This document shows, one piece after another, positions 1 to 11,317 of a stretch of DNA of 64,000 bases. A program made the position numbers and the translations under genes. The DNA is from Leptasterias polaris (taxonomy: Eukaryota > Echinodermata > Asteroidea > Forcipulatida > Asteriidae), in NCBI GenBank assembly GCA_037783415.1, contig JAZGTN010000059.1, forward strand, positions 3,472,001-3,536,000, in the 5' to 3' direction. Below the pieces are notes generated by a model. It was not told the DNA's origin. It saw nothing but the letters and a program-made list of their open reading frames with translations, and made no database searches. Numbering within the stretch: the first letter of the stretch is position 1; each line of letters begins with the position of its first letter.

Positions 1-416
1 CAAGATCCCCATCTTGCTTCTTAGGCGCTCTATAAACTTTGGTTACGATGCAGCCTCCCTATGACATTGGCAGCGGGCCGTATCGATACCTCTCATCACC
101 TACGATGAAAAACAACGCAGATTGGCTCCCAAAAGTGACAACTTTGCATGTACTCTTGTTAAAAATACTTTTGAGTGCTTTCAGGGCACTTGTAGGACTC
201 TTAGTATGTACATGTCAAAATGCAAGTACTTTAACGTGATTCCATTTCAAAAAAATCATCTTTTTACACAACTTTTTACACGATCACCCTAAACAGCATA
301 TATCAATAGACATGTCAGACATGTCAGAAGATTAACAACGAATCAGAGGAGACAGTTGCTCATTGACGCAATGCCTAGAGCGGATCGGCCACAGGCCTAA
401 CCAATACCAGGGTTTA

Positions 417-611
<195 letters not shown>

Positions 612-774
612 TCAAACATTAAGTATACAACAAAAATCACCTCATGTCTTATTTTCCTCATGTCTTATCTGACAACATGGTGTTACAAATTAAAACATGA
701 AAAATGCATGTAAACCTTTCAGGGGAAAATGTTGTTTCAAAAATGTGTTTTTTCACATCCCATCCGGGTAGACT

Positions 775-1290
775 GTGATTTTTTTTTCCCCAGCAGGGTA
801 AGTCTTGCCCCAAGACGTCAGTGATCGATAGTGAATGGTGTACATGTATGTATGCTCGTCGTAATTTGCAATGGTGCGCCCTCTTATGGCATGATTAAAC
901 CAACTTGACCAGCACTCACTAATGTCTTGTGAACCCTGCAGCATTGGGTTAACTTTTTCTTTGTTTTCTCTCCAGCCTTTTCTGGTGAACCAATCAGGGA
1001 GCCATCGCAGAACACTTTTCAAATATATTATTATATGACCAAGGGTCGTGTCATGTTTGTTGTGTAAATAAATTTCTCTGATTGCGCGCTGACTGGTTCC
1101 CTAGGAAAGGCTTGGAGAAAACAAATAAAAAGCAAACCATATGCTACAGCATTCCCAAGAAATTAGTGAGAGCTGGTCAAGTTGGTTAAATCATGCCGTA
1201 AAAGGGCACTTTTACCATTCACTCCTAGTTGAGCGGACAAACACAATCCACTATTGATCACTGTCGTCTTGGGCAAAGACTATGCAGGGC
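775..1290. repeat. Imperfect foldback (inverted repeat) element
   Basis: The left arm at about 775-1005 is repeated in reverse complement at about 1075-1290. Matching blocks include the segment around GGCATGATTAAACC (left) and GGTTAAATCATGCC (right), and the cAtcactGaCGTCTTGGG-like block in both arms. Roughly 70 nt separate the arms. There is no coding capacity. It looks like a foldback-type or very degraded inverted-repeat transposable element. Confidence 0.75.
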
Positions 1291-1385
1291 CCATAAAAGG
1301 GCACTTTTACCATTCACTCCTAGTTGAGTGGACAAACACAATCCACTATTGATCACTGTCGTCGTGGGCAAAGACTATGCAGGGT
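1197..1385. repeat. Tandem duplication of about 95 bp at the foldback arm
   Basis: Two adjacent units begin TAAAAGGGCACTTTTACC at 1199 and 1295 and run to GACTATGCAGGG. They differ at only a few positions (for example GAGCGG versus GAGTGG). The duplication copies the distal part of the right arm of the foldback element, so it happened after that element formed. Confidence 0.85.
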
Positions 1386-1583
1386 CCAATTTTATGGAGC
1401 TGCTTAAGCGGAAAAAATTGCTCAACATTTTTCTGCAAGGCAAAACTAAGCAGGATACCAGTTACGTTATTACATGTAAAATGGTAATTTTAGCTGGTAA
1501 CTTTATTCTTGTAAGCATAACTTTGTCGTGCTAACATGGCTTAAAAACTTTTTATGATTCAGCAGCTCGATGAAATTGGGCGC
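1386..1583 (+). mobile_element. MITE with CAATTTCATAGAGCTGCTTAAG-type ends, uninterrupted copy
   Basis: The left end CCAATTTTATGGAGCTGC and right end CAGCTCGATGAAATTGGGC are inverted repeats. The interior matches the elements at 2744-3109 and 21466-21645. It supplies the empty-site version (AGGATACCAGTTACG near 1452) of the position where the 2744 copy is interrupted. Confidence 0.7.
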
Positions 1584-2743
1584 AGGACACATAATTTTTT
1601 TTGAGTATGCAGCGCTTATCATCACTCAGTGTCAGGGTGAAAAAATGCTAAATCGGATATTATCTTGTGTGAGAAGCACTATTCACTTGGTGTATTCCAA
1701 ACCTTGCGGGGCGAAAATAATCCACAGGCCACCTGGGTGGGGTTCGAACCTGGTGTTGTCAGATTTGGTAAGAGCTGATTTTGAAGACGTTTTGTTTTCT
1801 TTTCTGTGAAAATCTCATAAGTGTACAGGGCTTTGTAATATAACTAATATTGCTCTTCTGTTATTATATTAGCGACCATTTTTGAAAAACTAAATTTTCT
1901 AACTTTAAAAGGAAACATTCCAGTAAATCAAATGCTGTAAAAAAAAAATAAGCAAGCAAACTAAATTTAAAAAATAGAGGGACCTTGGAGCCCCCTTTAA
2001 ATACAAAATATCAACAATTTTTTTTTTCAAGAGAGTAATTTGTTGGGACACAAGATTTCAGAGGAAAATAAATAAAGTGTGAGCAGTCTAGCAAGTAATG
2101 GCTTTATGTTCAAATTTCATTTAATGCATGGTGTCACATGTCAATCTTTGGTGACCCATAAAATACCACTCAAAATGTGAATGAACTTTTATCCGAAAAG
2201 CATCTAGCTCTTATCAGGTTTTACTCATGCGGGTCTAGAAAGAAGAAATCATCTCACAAATAAACTTGATGATAAAGAAAGATTAGCCAAACAGATGCAT
2301 TTTATCATCACCACATGCAAAGACAACAAGCAAATGCATTCTTGGCCTAAGGGGCCTTTCAGAATATAATAAGGCTATCGATATTTGTAAGTTTCAAGTT
2401 TTTTACCCACCCCATTTTTTTAAGTTAAAAAAAAAACTTTACTTGTGGTTTTTCCTTTTTTTTCTCTTCACAAATTAATTTTTTCACTTACTATTTTTGA
2501 CTAACCAATCAACATTTTCAAGACAAGTTTTATTGATTGATTTGTTCAAACATCGACACTTTAACTGTAAAATTTGATTTGAATATTTTTCGTAAATCTC
2601 AATTTTTGATCTCAGTTTAATTTTAGGCTCCTTTTGAAAAAAAAGAAAAAAGAACTTGATAAATTAGCATGCAAGTGAAAATTTGTTTAAAAAATGTAAA
2701 CCTATTTTCAGCCTGACCCATGCTTAGAATAATTCCAACACCA

Positions 2744-3109
2744 GGGCCCAATTTCATAGAGCTGCTTCAGCAGCAAATATTGCTTAACACTTTTCTGTTT
2801 AGCTAAAAGGAGTAGGATACCAGCAGGCCTGGAATTTCATCTTTCAGAGGGCAAGGCCATTTTCATTTTGCAAAGGGCACATCAATTGGAAAATCTGGAA
2901 GTCTATGGAAAACTTTTGAGAGGGGCACCAAGGCCAAGACCAGGGCAACGGAGGCCATGGACTTTGTGGCCTCCGTATAATTCCAGCCCTGTACCAGTCA
3001 CAAATTGAACATGTGACATGCTATTTTGGCTGGTAGCCTTATTCTTGTAAGCATACTTTTGTTTTGCTCAGCTAATTTTGTGCTTAAGCAACTCTATGAA
3101 ATTGGGCCC
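2744..3109 (+). mobile_element. Same MITE family, interrupted by a second MITE
   Basis: It starts GGGCCCAATTTCATAGAGCT and ends AGCAACTCTATGAAATTGGG, a clear terminal inverted repeat. The body matches 1386-1583 except for about 170 bp inserted at 2824-2991. Confidence 0.8.
2824..2991 (+). mobile_element. Nested MITE with CAGGCCTGGAATT ends
   Basis: Termini are CAGGCCTGGAATT on the left and AATTCCAGCCCTG on the right. It is flanked by TACCAG on both sides (2818-2823 and 2992-2997), a six-base target duplication. Relatives occur at 12447-12607 and 41211-41360, and as reverse fragments near 29750-29838 and 34585-34690. The CAGG-type ends suggest a hAT-like non-autonomous element, although hAT elements usually make 8-bp duplications. 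Confidence 0.75.
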
Positions 3110-4607
3110 CAGATATTGATTATCTGTCACCAGAATTCAAATTGAAACATATCTTTAGATTGACCCCCCCTACTTTTCGATCCCCCCCCCCAAAAAACCC
3201 CAACAACAGCATTATAAATAACGATGGTGTTAAAAGTGAGTAAACACACTGTCTGTGCTATGCGACCTTTGACATGTTAACACAGGCATAGCTTCTATTG
3301 CTGATGCACAAAGTGATAGCGTTTAATAGATTGCTTTGTGCAGAGTGTAGATATCTGGGGCAAATACACATCGGATTATTTACTTTCGGCAGTAAGTACA
3401 CATGTACAATGGGACTTGGATAACAGAAAAATGCTGATGAAACGTTCTAAATCGGATGACACGGCAGTACTAAAACTACTTGCAAATAGTGAATAGTACA
3501 GTGACATCTCAGTACAATCAACATGATCAATTGTAAAAAACCAGACCACTTTGAATCTAAAAAATTAAACATTTAAAGAAACTTGTATATTTTGTTGGTT
3601 CAAACCATTTTGCTAAATTGCTGTCGTTTCTAAAGGGCTTTCAAACACAAATTTACCACCGTCCCTTGTTTTTCAGGGGGGAGGGTTCAAGGTCATGATT
3701 GTTCATTTACTGAAAACTCTTCTACTCGTGACACGTTCTGTACATGATAAATATGATACCACCATAGCAAGGGTCCTTGGTTATGGTACAGTCATCATTT
3801 CACATTAGTTACATACATGTACATGTATATCGTGGTGATTTTAACATGGTTGCTATTTGAGGTCTGAATCTGTGTTAAAATTTACAAGGATCCTTGGTTA
3901 TTAATTAACAAGAAAAGCTTTCACATGACTTAAAATTTAAGTTAAATAGAAAATAGAAAATTTAAGTTAAATTTTCTATTTTTCAACATCAATGTGATTT
4001 TAGTCAAGGTCTCTCGTCAAAATTTGTCTCATGTGAAAAGGCCTGAAGCTGACAACATATTCAAGCCTGTCAGCTTTCAGTACAGCTGCACTTGCAATCC
4101 CAACAGAAAAAATCAAACTACGCTGCAAACATTTTTCATTTTATCCCCAGAGGAGTTCAAACCAATACAGGAACAATATACACACGTATCATGTACATGT
4201 ATCTATGCTCAATAGCTTGTTCAGACAACTAGCTGAAATAACATTCACATATATCTGCATAGTGTACATTAGAAACTGTGTAACCATCAGACATGACAAT
4301 TGCTTTCAAGCCACGCAGCAGGGATGCGTATTTTCATATTTTCATATTTTGATAATGTGTATTTTATTTTATTTTTTATTTTTTCCCAAACGCTCTGTAG
4401 AAGATTATGATTTTATCTTTCAAATGCTGAAAATGTAGTGTGGTGAAAATTGAAATAAAAAGGGTCAATCAATATCGATGTTTTTGCTTTCTTAAATGAG
4501 AAGTAAAAGTACATGCTGTATTGAAAAGGTTTAGGTTCCAATTTTGGCATTCTTTAGTGTCAGATTGGAGTAAGAGGCTATAATGTAAAGTGTTAGGCAT
4601 TGGGGAT

Positions 4608-4985
4608 GAGATGGTCAAATGACATGACCAAAGGGTGTGGACAAAGGGTGTGGTTAAATGGTCAATGGTATATGAAAGTGTACAGAGGCATGGTTAATGG
4701 TTGAAGGGTGTGGATGAAAGATTAAGGGTATGGTTGAAAGGCAACAGTTGAAGGGTGTCGATAGAGGGTGTGGGAAAAAGGGCGTGGTGGGCATGATAAA
4801 TGAATATGTCAAATAGTTAAGGGTATGGGTTGAGGGTGTTAAACAAAGGGTGTGGTCATAAGGTTTTGGGTATAGTTGAAAGGTAACAGTTGAAGGGTGT
4901 GGTAAAAGGGTGTGATTGAAGGATTTGTGGGTACATGTAAGGTTGAAGGGTGTCACCATAGGGTGTGGTCAAAGAATGCGGAAAG
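4608..4985 (+). repeat. Degenerate minisatellite of AAGGGTGTGGTT-like units
   Basis: GGGTGTGG, GGGTGTCG and GGGTATGG cores recur roughly every 12-30 bases across about 370 bp, spaced by short AT-rich linkers. Open frames across it on both strands are by-products of the periodic composition. No function is suggested by the sequence. Confidence 0.8.
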
Positions 4986-5448
4986 GTGCATGTATGCAAA
5001 TAAGGACAGGAACATACATGTATAATAGAACTCTTTTAAAAAGTGTCATGAATGTGCAACGAACACAACTAAAACATTACAGTAATGACGGAATGAAGAG
5101 AAATGTACAAGGCTCAAGGGCTCCCAGCAATGTTAAATTGTACTGATATTTGTTATCAATGAATTTTCAATTGAAAGGGAAAGTGCAATAATGACAAAGC
5201 CAGCAATCTAATTATAGCCTATTATCTGAAACCTTTGTTTCAACTTCCCTGATTTGTTTTTAGTTTCCTAACATGTTTCATCTTTCACCCAAAACTGTTG
5301 AAATTAACACGTTTCTTTTCAAACGCTATCCAATACCGTCATTCATATTATGGCATAATTTTTTGTTAACTCATTGACCAGAATCAAAATAAGACAGATA
5401 CTATCTACATGTAGACAGTTTAACATATGAACTGTTTTCATAATTATT

Positions 5449-5811
5449 TTAAAGGCCCTGTACACTATTGGTAAGATCGAAAAACACAAATGTTCACAGA
5501 TTCACACATAACTTACATGATTTAAAGTAAGTAATGGTAGAAAGGGTTCCTTAAAATATTTCTGCCTAAAATGCTATCGTTTCTGAGAAATGAGTAAAAC
5601 AATAGTTTTGATCACGCGTGATAATAAACTCGATGTTTGAAAAACAGAAAACACATAAGGTCTCTTTTCACTATTTTCTTGTGACCTCGATGACCAATTG
5701 AGCTCAAATTTTCACAGGTTTGTTATTTCGTGTATGTGGTTGATTACACAAAACATGAACACTGTCTGTGATTATTTTGTCAGCTCTACCAATCCTGTAT
5801 AATACCTTTAA
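5449..5811 (+). mobile_element. TTAA-flanked MITE, about 360 bp
   Basis: It begins TTAAAGGCCCTGTACA..., ends ...TATAATACCTTTAA and is flanked by TTAA. A nearly full-length reverse-orientation relative lies at 22774-23131, with shared blocks such as GACCAATTGAGCTCAAAT and the GATCACGCGTGATAATAAAC region. It has no coding capacity. Confidence 0.8.
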
Positions 5812-6722
5812 CTGAACAAGCACTAAGAGAAGATTGATCTCATTTGTCTTATTGGTAAGTTTACTTAAATACATCAACATAATTGAAAGTATTTATCAGA
5901 CTCAAAGTCAACACTTGAATTATCTTCTTCAAGTTACACTTGGTGAGGTACAAGAATGAAAATTCCATTAAAAAAAAACCCCGGAGTTGTATGGTCGTGA
6001 GTTTACTGGCCCATTGCTAAAATCACTGGCCTCAAGACCTAATGTCCAGAGTAAACTGTGAGCCCTGGTAGTCGCTAAAAATGACCAAGCAACTGCAGAA
6101 CAAAGAGAAGTCTACGATTTACAGGGTTAACAAACGGGTGTGTGTGTATGTGTACAGTTGGGCATCATTTGTTCAATTTACATTTTGATGTACATTTTGA
6201 GATACATTTTCATGTACCTTTTCATGTACAATTTGAAATGTCATTTGGTACAGTCTCTGTTTCCTCTCATGAAACCAACGCAAGGTTTCCACACAGATAC
6301 AACTGTCACATTTAATATCCAGCCTTTCACTTTTTAATGATTTACTTGCAACGTAATATTCCCACTGTCTACTCTACCTGGGACATCAAACACACAAGGT
6401 CTGACCCCATGGGAGCTTGTGCACGCTTGAGGCCAGCCGAAGAATTGGAACTATTTTCGCCTTCAAAAGTCGTCCATTCCCCGCATTAACTGAATTCTTG
6501 TGGCTATCTATGAGATAAGACTGTGCATCGTGCGACACGGATGTGTCTCTGTACTGTCACTACACACGTTCAGTCATCTGCTGACTATTAATGCCAGCCA
6601 GTGCGTTTCAATACTACCTGATAAACAATGTGCTGGTACAGATTAATTGATTAACCATACAATACATGTAAGGTTTCACTTCTGATACAAAACGCACCGT
6701 GAGATTGTCTTCTTACAAGCCT

Positions 6723-7020
6723 TTAAAGGGTGTGTATAACATTGGTATTGAGTAAAAATATAAATGCTCACAGATTTGCACCCATCCTATAAGGATGGTC
6801 ATGGTGGGAAACTTCCCTTGAAATATTGCTTCAGAAAGCATTAGTTTTTGAGAAATGAATAAAACAATTTGCTTTGATCCTGCAAATCCAAAACTTAATG
6901 TGAAACATTTAAGGTTTTTTCACCACCTTTTTTCTTGAGGCTCTATTGCCCGATTGAGCTTAAACTTTCACAATTTATTTTATTTTATGTATGTTGGGTC
7001 ACATCATGTGACACATGTGC
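6723..7020 (+). mobile_element. TTAA-type MITE, 3'-truncated
   Basis: The start TTAAAGGGTGTGTATAACAT and interior blocks (GATGGTCATGGTGG, CGATTGAGCTTAAACTTTCA) match the element at 48168-48514. Similarity stops near 7020, before the right terminus, so the copy is truncated or rearranged. A 17-base C tract follows at 7446-7462. Confidence 0.65.
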
Positions 7021-8696
7021 TTGAAAGAGGGGCTCCAAGGTCAGGAAGGTCAAATTCAGTTGTGTGACGCACTCATTTTCCAAATCGATAAATACTAAAA
7101 AAAGAAATCTAGGCATTTTTTTTTTTACATATCTCTAACCTCACTATAAAATAGTGTAAAATTACACTTTACACTCTTTAAGATCAAAATTGAAACATGA
7201 CCTCATTGGATATCAACAACAAATGGGACTGTACATTCCAAAGAGGAGTTTGTACATCAGTCAAAATGTCAAATTCAATGCTGTTTTGATTGAATATCAT
7301 CAAAACTCAGGAAGAATCTAAAAATGTACCGAACCATTTATTTGAAATGTGACGTCAGTGGATGATTCAGATGTTGACAAATTTTGTTCTGGAAGGATAT
7401 CAAAAACAATGGTATTTTACACCGTTAGGTTAGAGACTTCTCTCACCCCCCCCCCCCCCCCCTTTTCATAAAGACTATCTATTGGCAAACGAGTGAATCA
7501 CAAAACGGATTTTGGCCTTGGAGCCACTCTTTAACCAAATGTGCGTCAGAAACACTCAACCCTTGGAAATACTACATGTACATCTAATTTATCGCCAAAG
7601 AATATCGTCATTCCTTTCCCCTCCATTTTTAAATCAGAAATTAAAAAACCTTTCAGCCCTGGCTTTAGTATTGAATGCCAATATAATAGGGAGGGAAACA
7701 CAATTAATTATTTCAAAATCATAGCTGACCCAGAACGAGCCGAGTTGCAGATGAGGTTAAATGAAGTGAGTGGTAAATGTCAGAGGATGGTGAGAAGCCG
7801 AGCTGCTCCAGAAAAGAAAACCTAATAATAAGCTGAGGTAATAAACTATCCTCCTACGATAATTTGACATGAATTGCAATCATACAAATATTTCATCTAG
7901 CCCTGCTCTTCCTTGGCATTCCAAAAGGAAGTTGCAAAAAAAACAAAAACGAAAGCACCAATATTATCCATAAATTTCTATTTTATATCATATTTTACAC
8001 TTCCTTTTTATTTAAGCGTTTAAAAACTACATCTGTTTCCTATGACTGTAAAGTCATGTGGCATAATTAATACCTAATGTCGTTATCCGGGGTTTTGTAG
8101 GGGATGAGAGTCATTGCTGAGGAAAAAAAGTCTGAAACTAGGATCCAAATTTTAGGAGGTATGTTGAGATGATTGTGTTTCCACCTGGGGGGTTTATATT
8201 TTACAGAGCCTTTAGGAAGTGTCACTGCCTCAGCACTTGTGAAGTAGGTCAAAGAGCAGGATTTCTTTACATGTAGAAAGATTTACAACTGATTTTCTTT
8301 GAACACCAGGCTGACATAAGAAGTCTGAATTCAGATAAAAGTCTGACATTTCTCATCCCTGTATACTTGTACAGTAGATACTCTGGCTGTCTGTTTGTTA
8401 TTTGTTATCTTGTGTAAGTACAATGTACATTGTCTGTACAATTTTATGACCAAGGCCATTTTAATTTATTTAATTGACTCTCTGACCTGTACATACTTAG
8501 TGTAGCATCTATAAAAACCAATAGATACACAGTAAGACACTCTCACCACTGGCCTTTATGATGGTGCCACAATCTTGTTTTATCAACCTCTCAAACATTT
8601 TGTCAAATCAATGTAAACCCAAACCGAGGTTGGAAGGGCATAATAGCCTGGTAGCTTTCCAGTAGAATGAGAACCATTATTAAGTATTGCTATTTC

Positions 8697-8868
8697 AACC
8701 AAAATCAATTGTCACCAGGGGCACAATGCCACCTACTCCTGGGGCTGAAACAGGGTCACCCCCTTCAGTCCGTAAGGATGTAGGCATGGGTATCATCTAC
8801 TAGGAGCCTGGCTGGTAGAGCAGAATGCACTACCTTCCCAACTTTTTGCGAACAATTTATGTTCAAGT
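8697..8868 (-). mobile_element. SINE body fragment lacking the tRNA-like head
   Basis: The reverse complement matches the body of the SINE at 61920-62215, including AGTTGGGAAGGTAGTGCATT, TGATACCCATGCCTACATCC and CAGCCCCAGGAGTAGG. The tRNA-derived promoter part is absent, as expected for a fragment or an unrelated 5' junction. Confidence 0.8.
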
Positions 8869-8943
8869 GCCTTGACTTCTGTAATGTGTATTGGCGAAGA
8901 AGCTTACTATTATGTACAATGTACATTGTGGATGTTTGACAGA

Positions 8944-9373
8944 CCCTGGGCTCGAAATTCACACTGGACCGTAGGCACCGAGGCCAGTGAGTTTAGGGTA
9001 AGTAAACTCACAACTGGACGAGTCCGGCTATCTTGTGATTTTCATTTAACATCCTTATTTAAAAGAAAATGATGTTCACAAGTTGACTTTTGAGTCTAAT
9101 AAATATCTCTTCATTTCTGGTGTGTACCAACATTTAAAACCGACAAGACAAATGAGATCAACCATCTTTTCTAAAACAAATAATAATAATAAAACAAACT
9201 ATCAACAAGTTTACATGTTACATATGTTAAAACTGTGTTGTCATTTTGATTCTGGTCTTTTCACATATTTTCTCATTTTGAATCTGGTCTTGTTAAACAA
9301 GTTTTGCTGGAGTAAAGATTCTGAGCTATAAGCCCTGCTGTCTTGTGGACTTTCTCAAAAGAATTGAGCCCTT
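8944..9373 (-). mobile_element. MITE with GGGCTCGAATTT-type ends
   Basis: CTGGGCTCGAAATTCACACT at the left and a matching inverted GAATTGAGCCC at the right enclose the same interior blocks (AGTAAACTCACAACTGGAC, the CAAGCCCTGCTGTCTTG region) as 25010-25385, 26958-27330 and the fragment at 41740-41990. Confidence 0.6.
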
Positions 9374-9407
9374 CTGACTATGTTAGTTATGCTAGGGAGC
9401 CCTATCA

Positions 9408-9794
9408 CAGACCTGATACTTCGTTCTGGTATTAGGGCAAGGCCATTTTTCTTTCATAACAGCACCTCCATGAGGGCAAGTTCAATTTGCACTGGAACAT
9501 TTCAAGAGGGCACCAAGGCAATGACCAGAGGCATGGAGACAATAAGCCTTTCCCACGAAATAAGCTAATTACATTCACGCATGCAACAGACACTATTGGT
9601 TGGCAAACACCATCTAGTTGGGCACTAGGCAGACGCACAAACGCGTGGGCGTCACGCCACCATCAGTCCCATACGAAAAGGCACAATGTTCCCTCAATTT
9701 GCCAACCAGTAGTGTTAGTCCGCACGCATGGTACGTAATTAATGATTTCATGGGAAGACATTGCCTCTGTCCTCTTTCTGAAGTATCAGGCCTG
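9408..9794 (+). mobile_element. MITE with CAGRCCTGATACTTC ends, internally rearranged
   Basis: CAGACCTGATACTTCG at the left pairs with GAAGTATCAGGCCTG at the right. The interior AGGGCACCAAGGCAATGACC matches 35771-35935 and 42000. About 210 bp between 9560 and 9770 is absent from the related copy, so it was probably inserted later. Confidence 0.5.
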
Positions 9795-10513
9795 CTTTCA
9801 CAAACGAGCCAAATCTGGAAAGATTGTCCTCAAACTACTGTGATCCCTACAGTCTGCTCTTTTGTGTCGATGCACAGAACATTCAGGTACATGTAAAATG
9901 ATTAGCATTGGCAATGCTGGGTGACTACCTTCTTAAATTGAAATCAGATGCCCGACTTTGTAATAACAGAATCGACGGTGATGCTTACAATACTATATTT
10001 GAATCAAGACAAGGTACAGCATTGGTAACGTTTGCTCGACTGCTAGTTCGGATATGCTTATAATAAGCAAGCCAGAAGAGCAACGCTTTTTTCAATTCGA
10101 GAAAAAACAACAGTTGGCAGGATGCCTTTTTTCAAAAGTAGAATATAATGATTCACATAAATATCCCTTGAAATTGTATGGTTTTTGTGTAATTTCATGA
10201 CAGAACACGGTCTGCTACAAATATTTGACTCCACAAAATGGTTGACTGTACGTTCCGCTGGTTGTATTTCCAGAGACAAATTTATGTTTTTTTAATCACT
10301 ACTCACTTTACACACCGTAGGTGTTTTTGTGCAGGAACAACTCTTAAAAAGGATTAGGAGAAATTCCCAACAGCAACATTTTAAGAGATTTGATGGCAAT
10401 GTGCTCCTGTAAGTATTGGGAATAATTCCTGGTGCATGTACAACTCTGCTGTAAGATCACAGTAGATAAGTTAAGTACAGACATTTGTAGACAGTCTACG
10501 GTTTCAATGGACA

Positions 10514-10582
10514 TGAATGAAGGAGGGAGGATGGGTGAGTGGGAGGATGGGTGGATGGAAGAATGGGTGGATGGGAAGAGTG
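10514..10582 (-). promoter_or_regulatory. Pyrimidine-rich CATCCACC tract just downstream of alternative exon c
   Basis: The plus strand reads as near-uninterrupted purine-rich GGATGGGTGGATGGAAGAAT-like repeats. In the transcribed (minus) sense this is a pyrimidine-rich tract that begins about 30 nt after the exon-c donor at 10611. Such tracts can bind PTB-type splicing repressors. The placement beside an alternative exon is suggestive, but function is inferred only. Confidence 0.35.
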
Positions 10583-10611
10583 GACTAGCACCGTGAACAA
10601 TATGATATCAC

Positions 10612-10699
10612 CTCGTGTGGAAGTTCTGGACGCGGACATTGTTGTAAGGGGCCGTCTTCCTCTGACACCACAAAAGCAACCCTTCCTTGGCCGTGGATT
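10612..10699 (-). CDS. ACTN: Alpha-actinin alternative exon c (start of CH2 domain)
   Basis: One of three interchangeable 88-nt exons encoding the first helix of the second calponin-homology domain. The split first codon gives Glu, then [20 protein letters not shown], then VRVQNFHT, and the last two bases AG complete Ser with the next exon. The acceptor is ACCACAG at 10706-10700 and the donor is GTGATATC from 10611. The stretch [13 protein letters not shown] corresponds to the segment reported in muscle alpha-actinin as the PIP2-binding site and part of the actin-binding surface. Here the residue after PY is Asn, where copy a has Arg. It sits only 130 nt downstream of copy b. Its length is not a multiple of three, so joining it to a sister exon would break the frame. 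Confidence 0.94.
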
Positions 10700-10829
10700 C
10701 TGTGGTTGGACAAGATAACAAACCAAAAAGGCCATGCCAAAAAATATATTACATGCAACTCACCAACATGCTTAGTTAATGTATGGCTAGTAACTATTCA
10801 AAATCGGCCCTGTTGGGCCGACAGATTAC

Positions 10830-10917
10830 CTTGTGTCAAAGTTGATGACCCTTACATTCTTATAGGGTTGTGTTTTGCGTTGACACCACAGCAACAGACC
10901 TTCCTTAGCGGTCATTT
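10830..10917 (-). CDS. ACTN: Alpha-actinin alternative exon b (start of CH2 domain)
   Basis: The middle member of the three-exon cluster is also 88 nt, in identical phase. It encodes Glu (split codon), then [20 protein letters not shown], then VRVINFDT and a split Ser. The acceptor is TGTACAG ending at 10918 and the donor is GTAATCTG from 10829. Distinctive residues are Gln for Ala in the KTAPY motif, Lys after PY, and NFDT in place of NFHT/NFHL. These fall within the segment known in the family to bind phosphoinositide, so affinity could differ. The frame is open with intact splice sites, so this is not a decayed duplicate. Confidence 0.94.
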
Positions 10918-11229
10918 CTGTACATTTTACGCAACGTCAGAAAAGGAGGGAGAGTTCACTTCATGCACATGTTAATGTAGTTATAAATCCTCATGCCCGT
11001 CTAAAGTACTCCAACACTAACAAAAATTACTCTACAATTGATTAAAAAATTGCTTGATTAGAATTTATGGACTCCATCGCAGGTCACGGATGCTGTTATT
11101 AGATCGTCAGTAGAAACACTTCATAAACACTGTCTAGGAAATCTACAAAAACAAAAATTAAAAATCAGTTGATAATGTGAGTGAAACCACGGGGGGGCTT
11201 TGGGCATGCTCTCTGTCACTCTGCGTTAC

Positions 11230-11317
11230 CTAAGATGGAAGTTGGTGACGTTGACATTGCGGTAGGGAGCAGTCTTGCGCTTGCACCACAACAGAAGGCC
11301 GTCCTTGGAAGAATGGG
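11230..11317 (-). CDS. ACTN: Alpha-actinin alternative exon a (start of CH2 domain)
   Basis: The upstream-most member of the cluster, 88 nt in the same phase. The first codon is split and gives Ala, followed by [20 protein letters not shown], then VNVTNFHL and a split Ser. The acceptor is ATTTCAG ending at 11318 and the donor is GTAACGCA from 11229. It keeps Arg after KTAPY and the NVNV...NFHLS pattern closest to vertebrate muscle alpha-actinin as I remember it, while its first residues (AHSSKD) are the most divergent of the three. It lies 312 nt upstream of copy b and 5.1 kb downstream of the last CH1 exon. Confidence 0.94.

Noticed and set aside
1725..1765. SINE box B (GGGTTCGAACCTGG)
   Set aside because: A single box-B-like match without box A or family body. 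It is too weak to call.
4654..4959. Proline/histidine/threonine-rich protein frame on the minus strand
   Set aside because: It is the translation of the GGGTGTGG minisatellite.
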